From: Limnobaculum zhutongyuii
GTDB taxonomy: Bacteria > Pseudomonadota > Gammaproteobacteria > Enterobacterales > Enterobacteriaceae
Direction: 5' to 3'
Assembly: GCF_004295645.1 (NCBI RefSeq)
Contig: NZ_CP034752.1
Location: 2,604,001 to 2,668,000 of the forward strand
DNA: 64,000 nucleotides
Part shown: one piece after another, positions 1 through 8,092 of the stretch
Position numbering within the stretch: position 1 is the stretch's first letter
How the letters are laid out: every line of letters starts with the position of its first letter
Program-made: the position numbers and the translations under genes
The notes under the pieces: model-generated
Databases searched by the model: none
Told to the model about the DNA's origin: nothing
Seen by the model: only the letters and a program-made list of their open reading frames with translations

Positions 1-50
1 TCAATAGCCCGGTAAAAGTGATTGTCGCAACCATTTAGCTGCGGTAAAGC

Positions 51-983
51 TTAGTCTCGATAAATGCGAAAATGCTCGCTGCACGCCAGCAGTTGGTCCC
101 GCGTTAGCATAAATACGCCATCGCCGCCGAACTCAAATTCCAGCCAGGTAAATGGAATATCCGGATATTCATCCATCAGATGCACCATGCTGTTACCCAC
201 TTCACAAATCAATACGCCGTCTTCATTCAGATAATCTGGCGCACGAGCCAGAATACGGCGCACTAATTTCAAACCATCAGTACCCGCCGCTAGCCCCAGC
301 TCAGGTTCATAGCGGAACTCTTTTGGCAGGTCGGACATATCTTCCGCATCCACATAAGGCGGATTGGTAACGATTAAATCATATTTTACCGGCGGCATAT
401 CGCGGAACAAGTCTGAACGAATTGGCGTAACCCGATGCTCCATCCGATGAGCTTCAATATTTTGTTCAGTGACTGCCAGCGCATCGACAGAGATATCAAC
501 CGCATCAACTTCCGCTTCCGGGAAAGCATAGGCACAAGCTATTGCAATACAACCACTGCCGGTACACATATCCAGAATGGTTTGCGGTTCCTGAGCGATC
601 AGCGATTCAAAACGATGATTAATCAGTTCACCAATTGGCGAACGAGGCACTAATACTCGCTCATCAACAAAGAATTCATGACCGGCAAACCAGGCTTTAT
701 TCGTCAGATAGGCCACAGGTAAACGCTCGTTTACCCGGCGAATAACTCGCTCAACAATGCGCTGGCGTTCACTGAGCGTCAGACGAGAAAAATACATTTC
801 CGGTGGAATATCCAGCGGCAGGAACAGGGTTGGCAGTACCAGTTGAACAGCTTCATCCCATGGATTATCCGTTCCATGTCCATAATAAATACTTGCCGCA
901 TTAAAACGACTGACGGACCAACGCAGCATATCCTGAATGGTATGCATATCGTTAACCACTTCATCTACAAAAATTTTGTCCAA
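51..983 (-). CDS. prmB: Ribosomal protein uL3 glutamine N5-methyltransferase PrmB
   Basis: PrmB is a cytoplasmic SAM-dependent enzyme that methylates a glutamine of ribosomal protein uL3 (L3). The sequence shows the Rossmann glycine motif DMCTGSGCIA and the glutamine-methyltransferase signature TNPPYVDAED, after an N-terminal region (DNPWDEAVQLVLP) very close to E. coli PrmB. I chose the TTG at 983, preceded by GGAGGG. It gives 310 residues beginning (M)DKIFVDE, the E. coli length. A further TTG at 998 is in frame but would add five residues and swallow the ribosome binding site. The gene is divergent from smrB, as in E. coli. Identification is near certain; only the start is open. Confidence 0.95.
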   Translation of the reverse strand: MDKIFVDEVVNDMHTIQDMLRWSVSRFNAASIYYGHGTDNPWDEAVQLVLPTLFLPLDIPPEMYFSRLTLSERQRIVERVIRRVNERLPVAYLTNKAWFAGHEFFVDERVLVPRSPIGELINHRFESLIAQEPQTILDMCTGSGCIAIACAYAFPEAEVDAVDISVDALAVTEQNIEAHRMEHRVTPIRSDLFRDMPPVKYDLIVTNPPYVDAEDMSDLPKEFRYEPELGLAAGTDGLKLVRRILARAPDYLNEDGVLICEVGNSMVHLMDEYPDIPFTWLEFEFGGDGVFMLTRDQLLACSEHFRIYRD

Positions 984-1118
984 TGAGCCCTCCGGCAAGG
1001 AATAGAATTCGCAAATAACCTCCTAGTTTGCCACGAAGCTTGTAACAAATCAGCTGGAATCAAGCGTAATTCTGCTATCAGTTCAACACAAATAATCCCA
1101 CTCATTTTAGATCTGACG

Positions 1119-1146
1119 TGGACAGAACGCTCGTTCGGGTTACACT
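1119..1146 (+). promoter_or_regulatory. Candidate sigma-70 promoter of smrB
   Basis: TGGACA at 1119-1124 and TACACT at 1141-1146 are separated by 16 bp, about 40 bp before the smrB start codon. The -35 box matches the consensus at five of six positions and the -10 at four. The spacing is one base short of ideal. It lies in the divergent prmB-smrB gap. Confidence 0.4.
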
Positions 1147-1185
1147 AAGCGTTATCTTTTATCACATTTAGTCAATTTTGAACTC

Positions 1186-1737
1186 TTGAAGAAAAATAAA
1201 TTTACCTTATCAGATGAAGAACATGCGCTATTTCGGGACTCGGTTCGAGGAATAAAACCCCTGCGCCAGGATAAGGCTCTGCATCGTATTAAACCCAAAG
1301 TTAAAAAACGGCCGGTAGAACGTCTGCTTCAGGAACAGATGGATGCCAGCTTCTATTTTTCTGATGAATTTCAACCTCTGTTGAGTGAGGATAGCCCGAT
1401 TCGTTATGTGCGCCCCGGCGCTAATAGCTATGAGGTAAAAAAACTCCGACGTGGTGATTACTCACCAGAGCTGTTTCTTGACCTGCATGGGTTAACACAA
1501 GCAGAGGCTAAACAAGAGTTAGGCGCATTAATCGCCGCCTGCCGCCGGGAGCATGTTCACTGTGCCTGTATTATGCATGGCTATGGTACATACGTACTGA
1601 AACAGCAAACGCCGCTGTGGCTGGCCCAACATCCGGATGTGATGGCCTTTCATCAGGCACCCAAAGAGTTCGGTGGTAACGCCTCAATATTGGTATTAAT
1701 TGCTCAGGAAACTTCGGAAGAACCCTCTCCATTCTGA
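1186..1737 (+). CDS. smrB: Ribosome rescue endonuclease SmrB
   Basis: SmrB cleaves mRNA at collided ribosomes, feeding ribosome rescue. The Smr domain fills the C-terminal half, with the DLHGLTQAEAKQELGALI signature and the HGYG loop that corresponds to HGxG in the family. The 183-residue length equals that of E. coli SmrB, and the conserved block YVRPG...KKLRRGDYSPE precedes the domain. Translation starts at a TTG at 1186; no ATG fits the family's N-terminus (MKKNKF here). The gene is divergent from prmB, so both neighbours begin at TTG codons. Confidence 0.93.
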   Translation: MKKNKFTLSDEEHALFRDSVRGIKPLRQDKALHRIKPKVKKRPVERLLQEQMDASFYFSDEFQPLLSEDSPIRYVRPGANSYEVKKLRRGDYSPELFLDLHGLTQAEAKQELGALIAACRREHVHCACIMHGYGTYVLKQQTPLWLAQHPDVMAFHQAPKEFGGNASILVLIAQETSEEPSPF

Positions 1738-1812
1738 CTTCACGCTATTTTCACATACGCCAGTTAACCTGCCGGAAAGTCTGATGATGTCCAGCGCAGG
1801 GAGTTGCCACAT

Positions 1813-2262
1813 ATGAGTAAAACACATCGAATAATAAATAACGCCGTCTGGTTTACCCTTTTTGGGCCGTTAATTGGACTGATTATTGCGATTCCCACGA
1901 TATATATCTATACGGGTTATCCATCTGGTTTCTTCCGCGATATCATCCGTGAGCTACCTTTTGCTCTGCTCATTACCTATATCTGGGGAAGTTTGCCAGC
2001 ACTGGCGACTGGAATCATTATTGCCAACTTAACGCCGTTGTATCAAAAGTTTCCTTTTGCCGCGCTGGTCGGTGCTATAACCTCGGGATTGCTCCCAACC
2101 ACTCTGCTTATTTTTTGGGGACAGTTAGATTTTGAAGTTCTCGGGCTTTCCATTCTCTGTGGAACCCTCTCATCGGTAACCATGTATCAAGCAGTTCACT
2201 ACTTACCGGCGCTCTTTTCCCCTTTAGCCACTAACCCGGAGCAACCCGATTCGCAAAAATAG
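1813..2262 (+). CDS. Small integral membrane protein, unknown function
   Basis: The 149-residue product has about four hydrophobic segments (near residues 9-30, 45-68, 78-98 and 103-124) and a short polar tail, so it should lie in the inner membrane. I do not recognise a family. The ATG at 1813 has AGGGAG upstream with good spacing; a TTG nine bases earlier is in frame but lies closer to that site. It sits 75 bases after smrB on the same strand with no clear terminator between, so read-through from smrB is possible. Confidence 0.6.
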   Translation: MSKTHRIINNAVWFTLFGPLIGLIIAIPTIYIYTGYPSGFFRDIIRELPFALLITYIWGSLPALATGIIIANLTPLYQKFPFAALVGAITSGLLPTTLLIFWGQLDFEVLGLSILCGTLSSVTMYQAVHYLPALFSPLATNPEQPDSQK

Positions 2263-2376
2263 CCACTGGACGGTTATTGGCTACATTCGGTATCATAAAG
2301 CCGGACGCTAACCCGTCCCAACCTCTCTGTATTATCGCGGCTGCTGAACCACGATTAATCTGATGAGGCATCAAAT

Positions 2377-2589
2377 ATGGATAACATCCGAAACCGGGCC
2401 TGGCGGCTCTCACAAAATAAACGTAAAAAACACCAGGGTGGTCGGGCAAAAGACGACTATCGTGGAGAAAAAAACTGGAAAATGCTCTACACCCGTCGAG
2501 ACAAGCTGGCAAGATCGGTGCAGCTAGGTATCGAGTATCCCAGAATACCCAATAGTCAACGAACGCTAAAAGCCATGGAAGAGGTCTGA
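2377..2589 (+). CDS. Small basic hypothetical protein
   Basis: This 70-residue, Lys/Arg-rich protein (MDNIRNRAWRLSQNKRKK...) has no membrane segment and no motif I recognise. GAGG stands before the ATG at a usable distance. The stop lies only seven bases before the start of the phosphatase-like gene, and the purine-rich end of this gene (GAGGT at 2581-2585) would serve as that gene's ribosome binding site. The two are therefore probably co-translated. The high positive charge is compatible with nucleic-acid or phosphate binding, but that is a guess. Confidence 0.55.
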   Translation: MDNIRNRAWRLSQNKRKKHQGGRAKDDYRGEKNWKMLYTRRDKLARSVQLGIEYPRIPNSQRTLKAMEEV

Positions 2590-2596
2590 CTGCTGT

Positions 2597-2920
2597 ATGA
2601 ATGTGCTATTTATCTGTAGTCGTAACCAGTGGCGAAGCCCTACCGCAGAACAGGTGTGGCGTCGCCACCCTGAACTCTCGGTTAAATCAGCCGGAACCAG
2701 CCGCAATGCCCGCAAGCCATTAACCCCTGCATTGTTACAGTGGGCTGATGTTATTTGCGTGATGGAGCAAAAACATAAGAACCGTATTGTGGCGGAATAT
2801 CAGCGCTTGATAGAGCATAAAACCATTCACGTGTTGGATATTCCCGACGACTACAAGTATATGGATCCGGAGTTAGTGCGTTTGCTGGAGGAAGTGGTCG
2901 CGCATCGGCTGGGGCTTTAA
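2597..2920 (+). CDS. Low-molecular-weight protein tyrosine phosphatase-like protein
   Basis: The N-terminus MNVLFICSRNQWRSPTAE carries the CX5RS phosphate-binding loop of low-molecular-weight protein tyrosine phosphatases. The usual CxGNxCRS is altered to CSRNQWRS: Arg replaces the loop Gly and Trp replaces the second Cys. A later MDPEL segment may supply the general acid Asp. At 107 residues it is shorter than classical family members (about 145-160). The nucleophile Cys7 and Arg13 are kept, so activity is possible; substrate unknown. It probably forms a two-gene unit with the 70-residue gene before it and converges on sixA. Confidence 0.75.
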   Translation: MNVLFICSRNQWRSPTAEQVWRRHPELSVKSAGTSRNARKPLTPALLQWADVICVMEQKHKNRIVAEYQRLIEHKTIHVLDIPDDYKYMDPELVRLLEEVVAHRLGL

Positions 2921-3017
2921 ATTGTTGTTCTTTCCGGCCTGGAACCATGCATATTGATACATGTTTGCGTTTATGGCCGGAATATCCACTAAAGTGAATT
3001 TAAAAGCGATTCCACAA

Positions 3018-3497
3018 TTAACTCAATGACCCCGGCGTTTGCTGCCAGTCAAGAGAACCTCTGCCGGTTTCAGCATCCAGCGTAATCGCTGCTACGGCTG
3101 AAGTGCTAAACATAGGTGGGTATATACCACCACAAAGTTCAGAGACCAGATAGCCCACCAACGGTAAATGAGAAACCACCAATACAGAATTCACTCCATC
3201 CTGTGCCAGCGTCATCAAATAATCAGCAGATAACATAGCATCGCCACCCGGCGTCAGGGCTGAAAACGTTTCGATGGTAGAGGAAGATGACAGAGGAAAT
3301 TCGTGTTTGACTACGTCTAACGTTTGCTGTGCCCGAACATAAGGACTGACTAGCACCCAGTCAATCTCAGCAATTTTTTGCCGTAGCCAGCGCGTCATTT
3401 GAGCCGTTTCCTTACATCCGCGCTCTGTTAAGTTGCGAGCCGGATCGCTGTCAGCATGATAACTGGCTTCACCATGCCGCATAATGAACACCTGCAT
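3018..3497 (-). CDS. sixA: Phosphohistidine phosphatase SixA
   Basis: SixA removes phosphate from phosphohistidine in phosphorelay and phosphotransferase proteins (ArcB and PTS-Ntr proteins in E. coli). The N-terminus MQVFIMRHGEA holds the RHG catalytic motif (His8) of the histidine phosphatase superfamily. A second His occurs in VVSHLPLVGYLVSELCGG, a block nearly identical to E. coli. The length of 159 residues compares with 161 there. In E. coli fadJ and fadI come next; here the next gene is yfcZ, so the fatty-acid oxidation pair is missing. Confidence 0.94.
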   Translation of the reverse strand: MQVFIMRHGEASYHADSDPARNLTERGCKETAQMTRWLRQKIAEIDWVLVSPYVRAQQTLDVVKHEFPLSSSSTIETFSALTPGGDAMLSADYLMTLAQDGVNSVLVVSHLPLVGYLVSELCGGIYPPMFSTSAVAAITLDAETGRGSLDWQQTPGSLS

Positions 3498-3518
3498 GTT
3501 TTGCTCCGTTCATTTATG

Positions 3519-3544
3519 GCTAACGCCGGTATTCCGGCGTTAGC
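3519..3544. terminator. Perfect 11-bp hairpin between yfcZ and sixA
   Basis: GCTAACGCCGG at 3519-3529 and its exact complement at 3534-3544 flank a TATT loop. It lies 33 bases beyond the yfcZ stop and 22 bases before sixA starts, both leftward. No T-tract follows in the leftward direction, so it is not a textbook intrinsic terminator. It could cap the yfcZ message or partly separate the two transcripts. Confidence 0.5.
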
Positions 3545-3576
3545 ATTATTCTAAACTGTACAAAAACTGGTGGCGA

Positions 3577-3870
3577 TTAACGCAGGCCCAGTTGGAAAAT
3601 CATAGTTTCAGCCTGGCACGAGAATGTAAAGTCTACGCTCAGTTCTACTCCACCCGCGACATCAGTCAAACGGCTTTCAATCATGCAAGGCTCAGATTCT
3701 GTTGCTCGTGCTTTTTCTGTCAGCATCTTCAGCATTAACTCTGCTTCGCCACGATTGGTAAATACATTTTGGTAAGACGCAGTGCAATCCGTGTTGTCCA
3801 TCACGGTACCAACATCAACGCAACAACAAGCAGCGGTTTCTTGTGCATTACATTTTAATGAATCAGACAT
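3577..3870 (-). CDS. yfcZ: YfcZ/YiiS family protein (DUF406)
   Basis: This small cytoplasmic protein of unknown role aligns along its length with E. coli YfcZ. Shared features are the Cys-rich CCCVDVGTVMDNTDC, the EAELMLKMLTEKA helix and the ending DFTFSCQAETMIFQLGLR. The ATG at 3870 follows GGAG in the sequence AGGAGAAGAGTACG and gives 97 residues (E. coli 94). A reading frame extends 26 codons further upstream but has no family support. In E. coli yfcZ stands beside fadL, as here. Confidence 0.9.
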   Translation of the reverse strand: MSDSLKCNAQETAACCCVDVGTVMDNTDCTASYQNVFTNRGEAELMLKMLTEKARATESEPCMIESRLTDVAGGVELSVDFTFSCQAETMIFQLGLR

Positions 3871-4284
3871 CGTACTCTTCTCCTGTGAATAAAACGGCTG
3901 AATAGTCGTTTTATTTAAAACCTGAATGAGATCTAGCTCAAAATTCAATAATCTTTCCTATACTACTCTTCCTGCCCGATTTACGCATGGACTTTGTTAT
4001 TACCCGACTAATTATTCGTACAATAATCAACCTTCCCACACAAAATTGAGTTATAACAATATGATTATTATTACCTTTATGATTTTTCACTTTGATACGC
4101 TTCAAATGTAACCAATCCGGTATGTAAAAAGTATTTACTTTTAAATAAAGTATTAAGCCCTAATGCCCCTTAACCTCTGTCATTCGGCCCAACTGGTCTA
4201 ATCTGTAGCCAACATCTTACTCCCTACAATGCCGCCTCAATTATTACAATCCGTAATAGTTTTTATCACTTTTGAGATTTTGGT
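3871..4284. other. AT-rich divergent regulatory gap, yfcZ to fadL
   Basis: These 414 bases contain no convincing gene; the short open frame at 3926-4111 has no ribosome binding site or recognisable product. The gap must hold the start signals for both divergent genes. The only recognisable site is the candidate FadR operator given separately. The fadL start at 4285 has only a weak GAG upstream. Confidence 0.6.
4191..4207 (+). promoter_or_regulatory. Candidate FadR operator upstream of fadL
   Basis: AACTGGTCTAATCTGTA fits the FadR operator pattern (A, A/G, CTGGTC, then ACNTGTT) at about 12 of 17 positions. The left half-site CTGGTC is intact and the right half (ATCTGT) degenerate. It lies about 80 bases before fadL, a gene repressed by FadR in E. 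coli. The match was made by eye. Confidence 0.5.
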
Positions 4285-5580
4285 ATGCACCACAAAAATA
4301 TTTTAAGAAAGTCGGCATTGGCAATTGTTATAGCGGCAGTATCTTCTAATCTTTACGCTTCAGGTTTCCAGCTTCAGGAATCTTCTGCTTCAGGGTTAGG
4401 TCGTGCGTTTTCCGGTGAAGGTGCGATTGCTGATAATGCAGCATCAGGTAGCCGTAACCCTGCATCAATGACGATGTTTGACCGCCCTACATTTTCTGGT
4501 GGCGCCATTTACGTCCAGCCTACGGTAAAAATTGACGGTACTTCCCCATCTGGTTCAGATATGTCCGTAAGTGACATTACGCCAAACGAATGGGTTCCTA
4601 ACCTTCATTTTATCTATCCAATTAATGATAGTTGGGCGGTTGGTGGTTCTTTAACCAGTAACTATGGCCTTTCTACCCAATTCTCTGATGATTATGCTGC
4701 AGGTCCTTTGGCTGGTAAAACCTCATTAAAAACCGGCAATCTTAATTTCAGTGCCGCTTACCGTATCAATGAATATTTTAGCTTTGGCGCAGGTTTTAAT
4801 GCGATCTACGCGGAAGCAGAAATCAACCGTCATGCCGGTGAGAATAGCAACGGTATGCCAAGAGATACCGAAGTCGTTCATATGAAAGGCGACGAGTGGG
4901 GTTATGGCTGGAACGCGGGTCTGCTATACGAAATCGATAAAGAAAACCGTATTGGCCTGAGCTACCGTTCACAGGTAGACATCGACTTTAGCGGCGATTA
5001 CAGCAGTGAACTGCCATCCAAATATAACGCGATGCAAGCCGCTACCGGAATGCCATGGGGAACCAATGGTCAAACCGTTAACGGTGATTTGACGCTGTCT
5101 CTGCCAGAGGTCTGGGAACTCGCCGGATACCACAAAGTCGCACCTAAATGGGCTATGCATTACGGCTTGAGCTATACCAGTTGGAGTGAGTTTAAAGAGT
5201 TAAAAGGTACCGGTTCTGAAGGGCAAACATTGTTCTATAAGAAAGAAAACTTCCGTGATGCTTATCGTATCGCGTTAGGTACCACTTACTACCATGATGA
5301 TACCTGGACATGGCGTGCCGGTATTGCGTTTGACGATAGCGCAGTGCCCGCTGACACCCGTTCCATTTCTATTCCGGACCAGGACCGCTTATGGTTAAGC
5401 CTGGGATCAACCTACAACTTCACCAAAGATGCTTCAGTTGACCTTGGCGTATCCTATATGCATGGACAGAAAGTGAAGATTGAAGAGAAACTGAACAACT
5501 CAGCGAATAGCCCAACCTATACTTTCCGTTCAGAAGGAAAGGCATGGCTGTACGGTATCAACCTGAACTATACCTTCTGA
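4285..5580 (+). CDS. fadL: Long-chain fatty acid outer-membrane transporter FadL
   Basis: FadL is the outer-membrane beta-barrel that takes up long-chain fatty acids. A signal peptide spans about residues 1-25 (LAIVIAAVSSNLYA), followed by the family opening SGFQLQESSASGLGRAFSG and the NPA motif in SRNPASM. Beta-strand-like aromatic repeats follow, and the chain ends in YGINLNYTF with the terminal Phe of outer-membrane barrels. The length of 431 residues is normal. A strong intrinsic terminator follows at once, so it is probably monocistronic. A candidate FadR operator lies upstream. Confidence 0.95.
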   Translation: MHHKNILRKSALAIVIAAVSSNLYASGFQLQESSASGLGRAFSGEGAIADNAASGSRNPASMTMFDRPTFSGGAIYVQPTVKIDGTSPSGSDMSVSDITPNEWVPNLHFIYPINDSWAVGGSLTSNYGLSTQFSDDYAAGPLAGKTSLKTGNLNFSAAYRINEYFSFGAGFNAIYAEAEINRHAGENSNGMPRDTEVVHMKGDEWGYGWNAGLLYEIDKENRIGLSYRSQVDIDFSGDYSSELPSKYNAMQAATGMPWGTNGQTVNGDLTLSLPEVWELAGYHKVAPKWAMHYGLSYTSWSEFKELKGTGSEGQTLFYKKENFRDAYRIALGTTYYHDDTWTWRAGIAFDDSAVPADTRSISIPDQDRLWLSLGSTYNFTKDASVDLGVSYMHGQKVKIEEKLNNSANSPTYTFRSEGKAWLYGINLNYTF

Positions 5581-5601
5581 TTTACTGCCGTTTTATATCT
5601 G

Positions 5602-5632
5602 ACGCCACTCTGCAACGAGTGGCGTTTTTTTT
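5602..5632 (+). terminator. Intrinsic terminator of fadL
   Basis: ACGCCACTC and GAGTGGCGT form a 9-bp GC-rich stem around the loop TGCAAC. They are followed directly by eight T residues, 22 bases after the fadL stop codon. This is a classic rho-independent terminator. Confidence 0.93.
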
Positions 5633-5634
5633 AC

Positions 5635-5982
5635 TTAGAAATTACCGGAGTCAGTGCACATCAGCTCATCACTGTCCACCACACCAAAACAGGTCATTTT
5701 GCCAGAGAGTTCTTGGGGTAAACTGTAGGTCGGTTTATCATTTAATGTCACTTTTTTCGTTTCCGGATCCATGTGTATATCAACAGAGTTACCATTACTC
5801 CACTCCCACTGACTTAAAAAATAGACCTCTGTTGCAGCACAGGTTGTTATCTTGCAGCTACTTTGGCTCTTTAATTCCCCGGCTTTGTAATAGGAACAAC
5901 GTGCATTTTCATCTTCAGCACAGCCTGCTAAAGCTGAACCAGTAAAACATAACCCCAAAATAATCATCAGCAAATACTTCAT
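5635..5982 (-). CDS. Small exported Cys-rich protein, possible lipoprotein
   Basis: The product (115 residues) starts with a signal sequence, MKYLLMIILGLCFTGSALAG. LAGC could be a lipobox; alternatively ALA is a signal peptidase I site. Roughly half a dozen further Cys in the mature part (CSYY, SSCKITTC, MTCF, ELMCT) suggest disulfides in the periplasm. AAGGA stands seven bases before the ATG at 5982. I recognise no family. It converges on fadL and is separated from mlaA by a terminator, so it appears to be a single-gene transcript. Confidence 0.6.
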   Translation of the reverse strand: MKYLLMIILGLCFTGSALAGCAEDENARCSYYKAGELKSQSSCKITTCAATEVYFLSQWEWSNGNSVDIHMDPETKKVTLNDKPTYSLPQELSGKMTCFGVVDSDELMCTDSGNF

Positions 5983-6025
5983 CAATACATCCTTTTTGTT
6001 CGCTAATTCCCGGATATCATTCTAT

Positions 6026-6063
6026 AAAAAAACCTCCGATAACAGTCGCTGTCAGTCGGAGGT
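6026..6063 (-). terminator. Intrinsic terminator after mlaA (and ccm)
   Basis: Read on the minus strand, ACCTCCGA at 6063-6056 pairs with TCGGAGGT at 6039-6032. A run of T follows, seen as A residues at 6026-6032 on the plus strand. It sits about 30 bases after the mlaA stop and probably ends the ccm-mlaA transcript. Confidence 0.85.
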
Positions 6064-6093
6064 CTCAGATTTTTCAATCAATGGCGTGAATAA

Positions 6094-6849
6094 TTAATCG
6101 ATATCATCCAGTTGATCTTTCAGTGCATCTGCATTCGGATTCTTCTCTGCATCAACCTTCCCGTCATTTGCTAGGAAGTCATGACGTTGGAAATAAGCTT
6201 CACGAACGAAGATATATGGATCCGGTGAGTTAGCCAGCATCTGATCCTGATCGAGGAATTGAGCACGACTTTCGATACCTTCAACGGTCCATTTACCGAC
6301 AGAACCCCAGAATGTTATCCAGCTTAGTACCGGATAAACGTAATCCACATAGCCGCCACCTTCATCACGCAGAGTCGCAGAGCCATAAGCAGGCAATACG
6401 GCATAAGGGCCGTAAGGAACATCATAATGACCCAGCACCTGACCAAACTCTTTGTTATAGCCTTTTTTCAGCTTGTCATTCGACATACCGGCAACATCAA
6501 TAAAACCACCCATACCCAACAGGGTATTCACGAAAAAGCGGTTAAAATGGCGAAAACCGTCATAAACGTTACCCTGCAGGAAGTTGTTCACCATGCTGGC
6601 TGGTTCACCCAGGTTACTGGTGAAATTACTTAAACCATTACGTGCAGGCTGCGGCATATAGTCTCGCCATACCACCGCGACAGGGCGGACAACGTAGGGA
6701 TCCATGTATTTATAGTTAAAGTTGAACATGGAACGGTTAAAACCTTCCAGCGGATCCTGACGAGTTCCATCTTCGTTCATACTCCCGCTGTTTGCACATC
6801 CGGTTAGCATCACTCCGGCCAGTGCCATACTGATAAGACGGCGCTTCAT
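6094..6849 (-). CDS. mlaA: Outer-membrane phospholipid transport lipoprotein MlaA (VacJ)
   Basis: MlaA removes misplaced phospholipids from the outer leaflet of the outer membrane and passes them to MlaC. The lipoprotein signal MKRRLISMALAGVMLTGC has the lipobox LTGC, and the MlaA body follows: DPLEGFNRSMFNFN, LGMGGFIDVAGM and FGQVLGHYDVPYGPY. At 251 residues it matches E. coli MlaA. AGGGAG precedes the ATG. It starts only 37 bases after ccmI on the same strand with no hairpin between, so it may be read from the ccm transcript as well as its own promoter. Confidence 0.95.
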   Translation of the reverse strand: MKRRLISMALAGVMLTGCANSGSMNEDGTRQDPLEGFNRSMFNFNYKYMDPYVVRPVAVVWRDYMPQPARNGLSNFTSNLGEPASMVNNFLQGNVYDGFRHFNRFFVNTLLGMGGFIDVAGMSNDKLKKGYNKEFGQVLGHYDVPYGPYAVLPAYGSATLRDEGGGYVDYVYPVLSWITFWGSVGKWTVEGIESRAQFLDQDQMLANSPDPYIFVREAYFQRHDFLANDGKVDAEKNPNADALKDQLDDID

Positions 6850-6886
6850 TTTCTTCTCCCTAATATGCAGGCTTACAGCACAGCAC

Positions 6887-8092
6887 CTACTGTTTAATCT
6901 GCCTAATGGTTACATCGACAGTTTCTTTACCGCTAAATGAGTGGACATTACTTTCCCCAACCAGACGTTGGGTATCAGCCTGATCGTTGCTGGTAATGGT
7001 AGCCTTCACTTTCACCTGTTTAAGGCTGGAAAGTAAACGTGCTGGCATCATCGAATTACTGTCATCTAATGCCAATTCTAACGGAAATTTATCTAACGGC
7101 AATTGTTTAACTGCTACCGGTATAGGAGATTCACCATCCAGTACCGCGATCATTACTTTTCCCTGTGCGGGTAAATGTGATGTCATCTCTGGCGATAGCG
7201 CCAATTTAACCGCTAATCGATAGCCGTTAGAGGTCACCTGAGCTTTCGCATAGGCAAGGCTGCTTCTGATAACATCAAGACCTTTGGCATCAGCTGGCAA
7301 CAGGGTTAACACCTTCTCCCAGGCCATAATCGCTTCATTAAAGTTACCCTGACCAAAAGCATTCATCGCTAATGCCGACAGCGCGTCAGTGTTATCAGGC
7401 TCGGTCTTCAGAATATTTTTCAGAATATCGCTGGCCTGTTGAATATCATTCGGATTGTTAGAACGGGTCAACAATTTAGCGTAGATAATCTGGATGTAAC
7501 TATCTTTTGGTGATAACTGCCAGGCTTTTTCATATGCCTGTAATGCCATTTCGCCATCACCCAGTTTCAGACCGGCTAACCCCAACATCGTCCAGTCCCG
7601 AACGTTATCAGGATTAGAAAGCAGTTCAGTCCGCAAGCCTAATCCAAACCGGGCAATATCTTCCGTCGCCACAAGTTGACCGCTATCCGCTTTCTGACGC
7701 AGCTCTGGCAACATTTTCACAATTTGCTGCCACTGCATCACCTGAGCTAAACCACCGGTATGAAAATAGAGCCCCAGCGATACCACAACCAGCAATAATA
7801 CGCCGGGTATTAACGCCATCTTACCCAACGGAGCCTGTTTTGCAGCCCGCTCACTTTCAGGAATATCTTCCAGCAGGTTATGTTGTAATTCGGCGATCAT
7901 GGTGTCTCGTTCACCAATAACGCCCTGCTCTTCATCTGCACTCAACTCGGTCAGACGCTGCTGATAATATGCTTTGTTAATTGCGTCACGGTCGGTGTCT
8001 GCATTAGGGTCAGGTTTACCCAGCGTTGGCATAATCAGCAATGCCGCAGCAATAACCAGTAATACAATAATTGTTAGCCAAAATGCGATCAT
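6887..8092 (-). CDS. ccmI: Cytochrome c maturation protein CcmI
   Basis: CcmI is the apocytochrome c chaperone of the haem ligation complex. Two membrane segments are visible, MIAFWLTIIVLLVIAAALLI at the N-terminus and LIPGVLLLVVVSLGLYF near residues 93-109. Between them is a coiled-coil-like cytoplasmic loop; after them come periplasmic TPR-like repeats (GLKLGDGEMALQAYEKAW; AFGQGNFNEAIMAWEKVL). In E. coli this part is fused to CcmH. Here it is a separate gene of 401 residues whose start overlaps the ccmH stop by four bases. It is the last ccm gene. Confidence 0.9.
   Translation of the reverse strand: MIAFWLTIIVLLVIAAALLIMPTLGKPDPNADTDRDAINKAYYQQRLTELSADEEQGVIGERDTMIAELQHNLLEDIPESERAAKQAPLGKMALIPGVLLLVVVSLGLYFHTGGLAQVMQWQQIVKMLPELRQKADSGQLVATEDIARFGLGLRTELLSNPDNVRDWTMLGLAGLKLGDGEMALQAYEKAWQLSPKDSYIQIIYAKLLTRSNNPNDIQQASDILKNILKTEPDNTDALSALAMNAFGQGNFNEAIMAWEKVLTLLPADAKGLDVIRSSLAYAKAQVTSNGYRLAVKLALSPEMTSHLPAQGKVMIAVLDGESPIPVAVKQLPLDKFPLELALDDSNSMMPARLLSSLKQVKVKATITSNDQADTQRLVGESNVHSFSGKETVDVTIRQIKQ

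Noticed and set aside
2231..2512. 93-codon leftward open frame opposite the small basic gene
   Set aside because: No ribosome binding site, implausible composition, and the opposite strand has a better-supported gene pair.
2932..2982. TTCCGGCC / GGCCGGAA repeat between the phosphatase-like gene and sixA as a terminator
   Set aside because: The arms are 35 bases apart with no T-tract; the pairing is possible but too weak to annotate.
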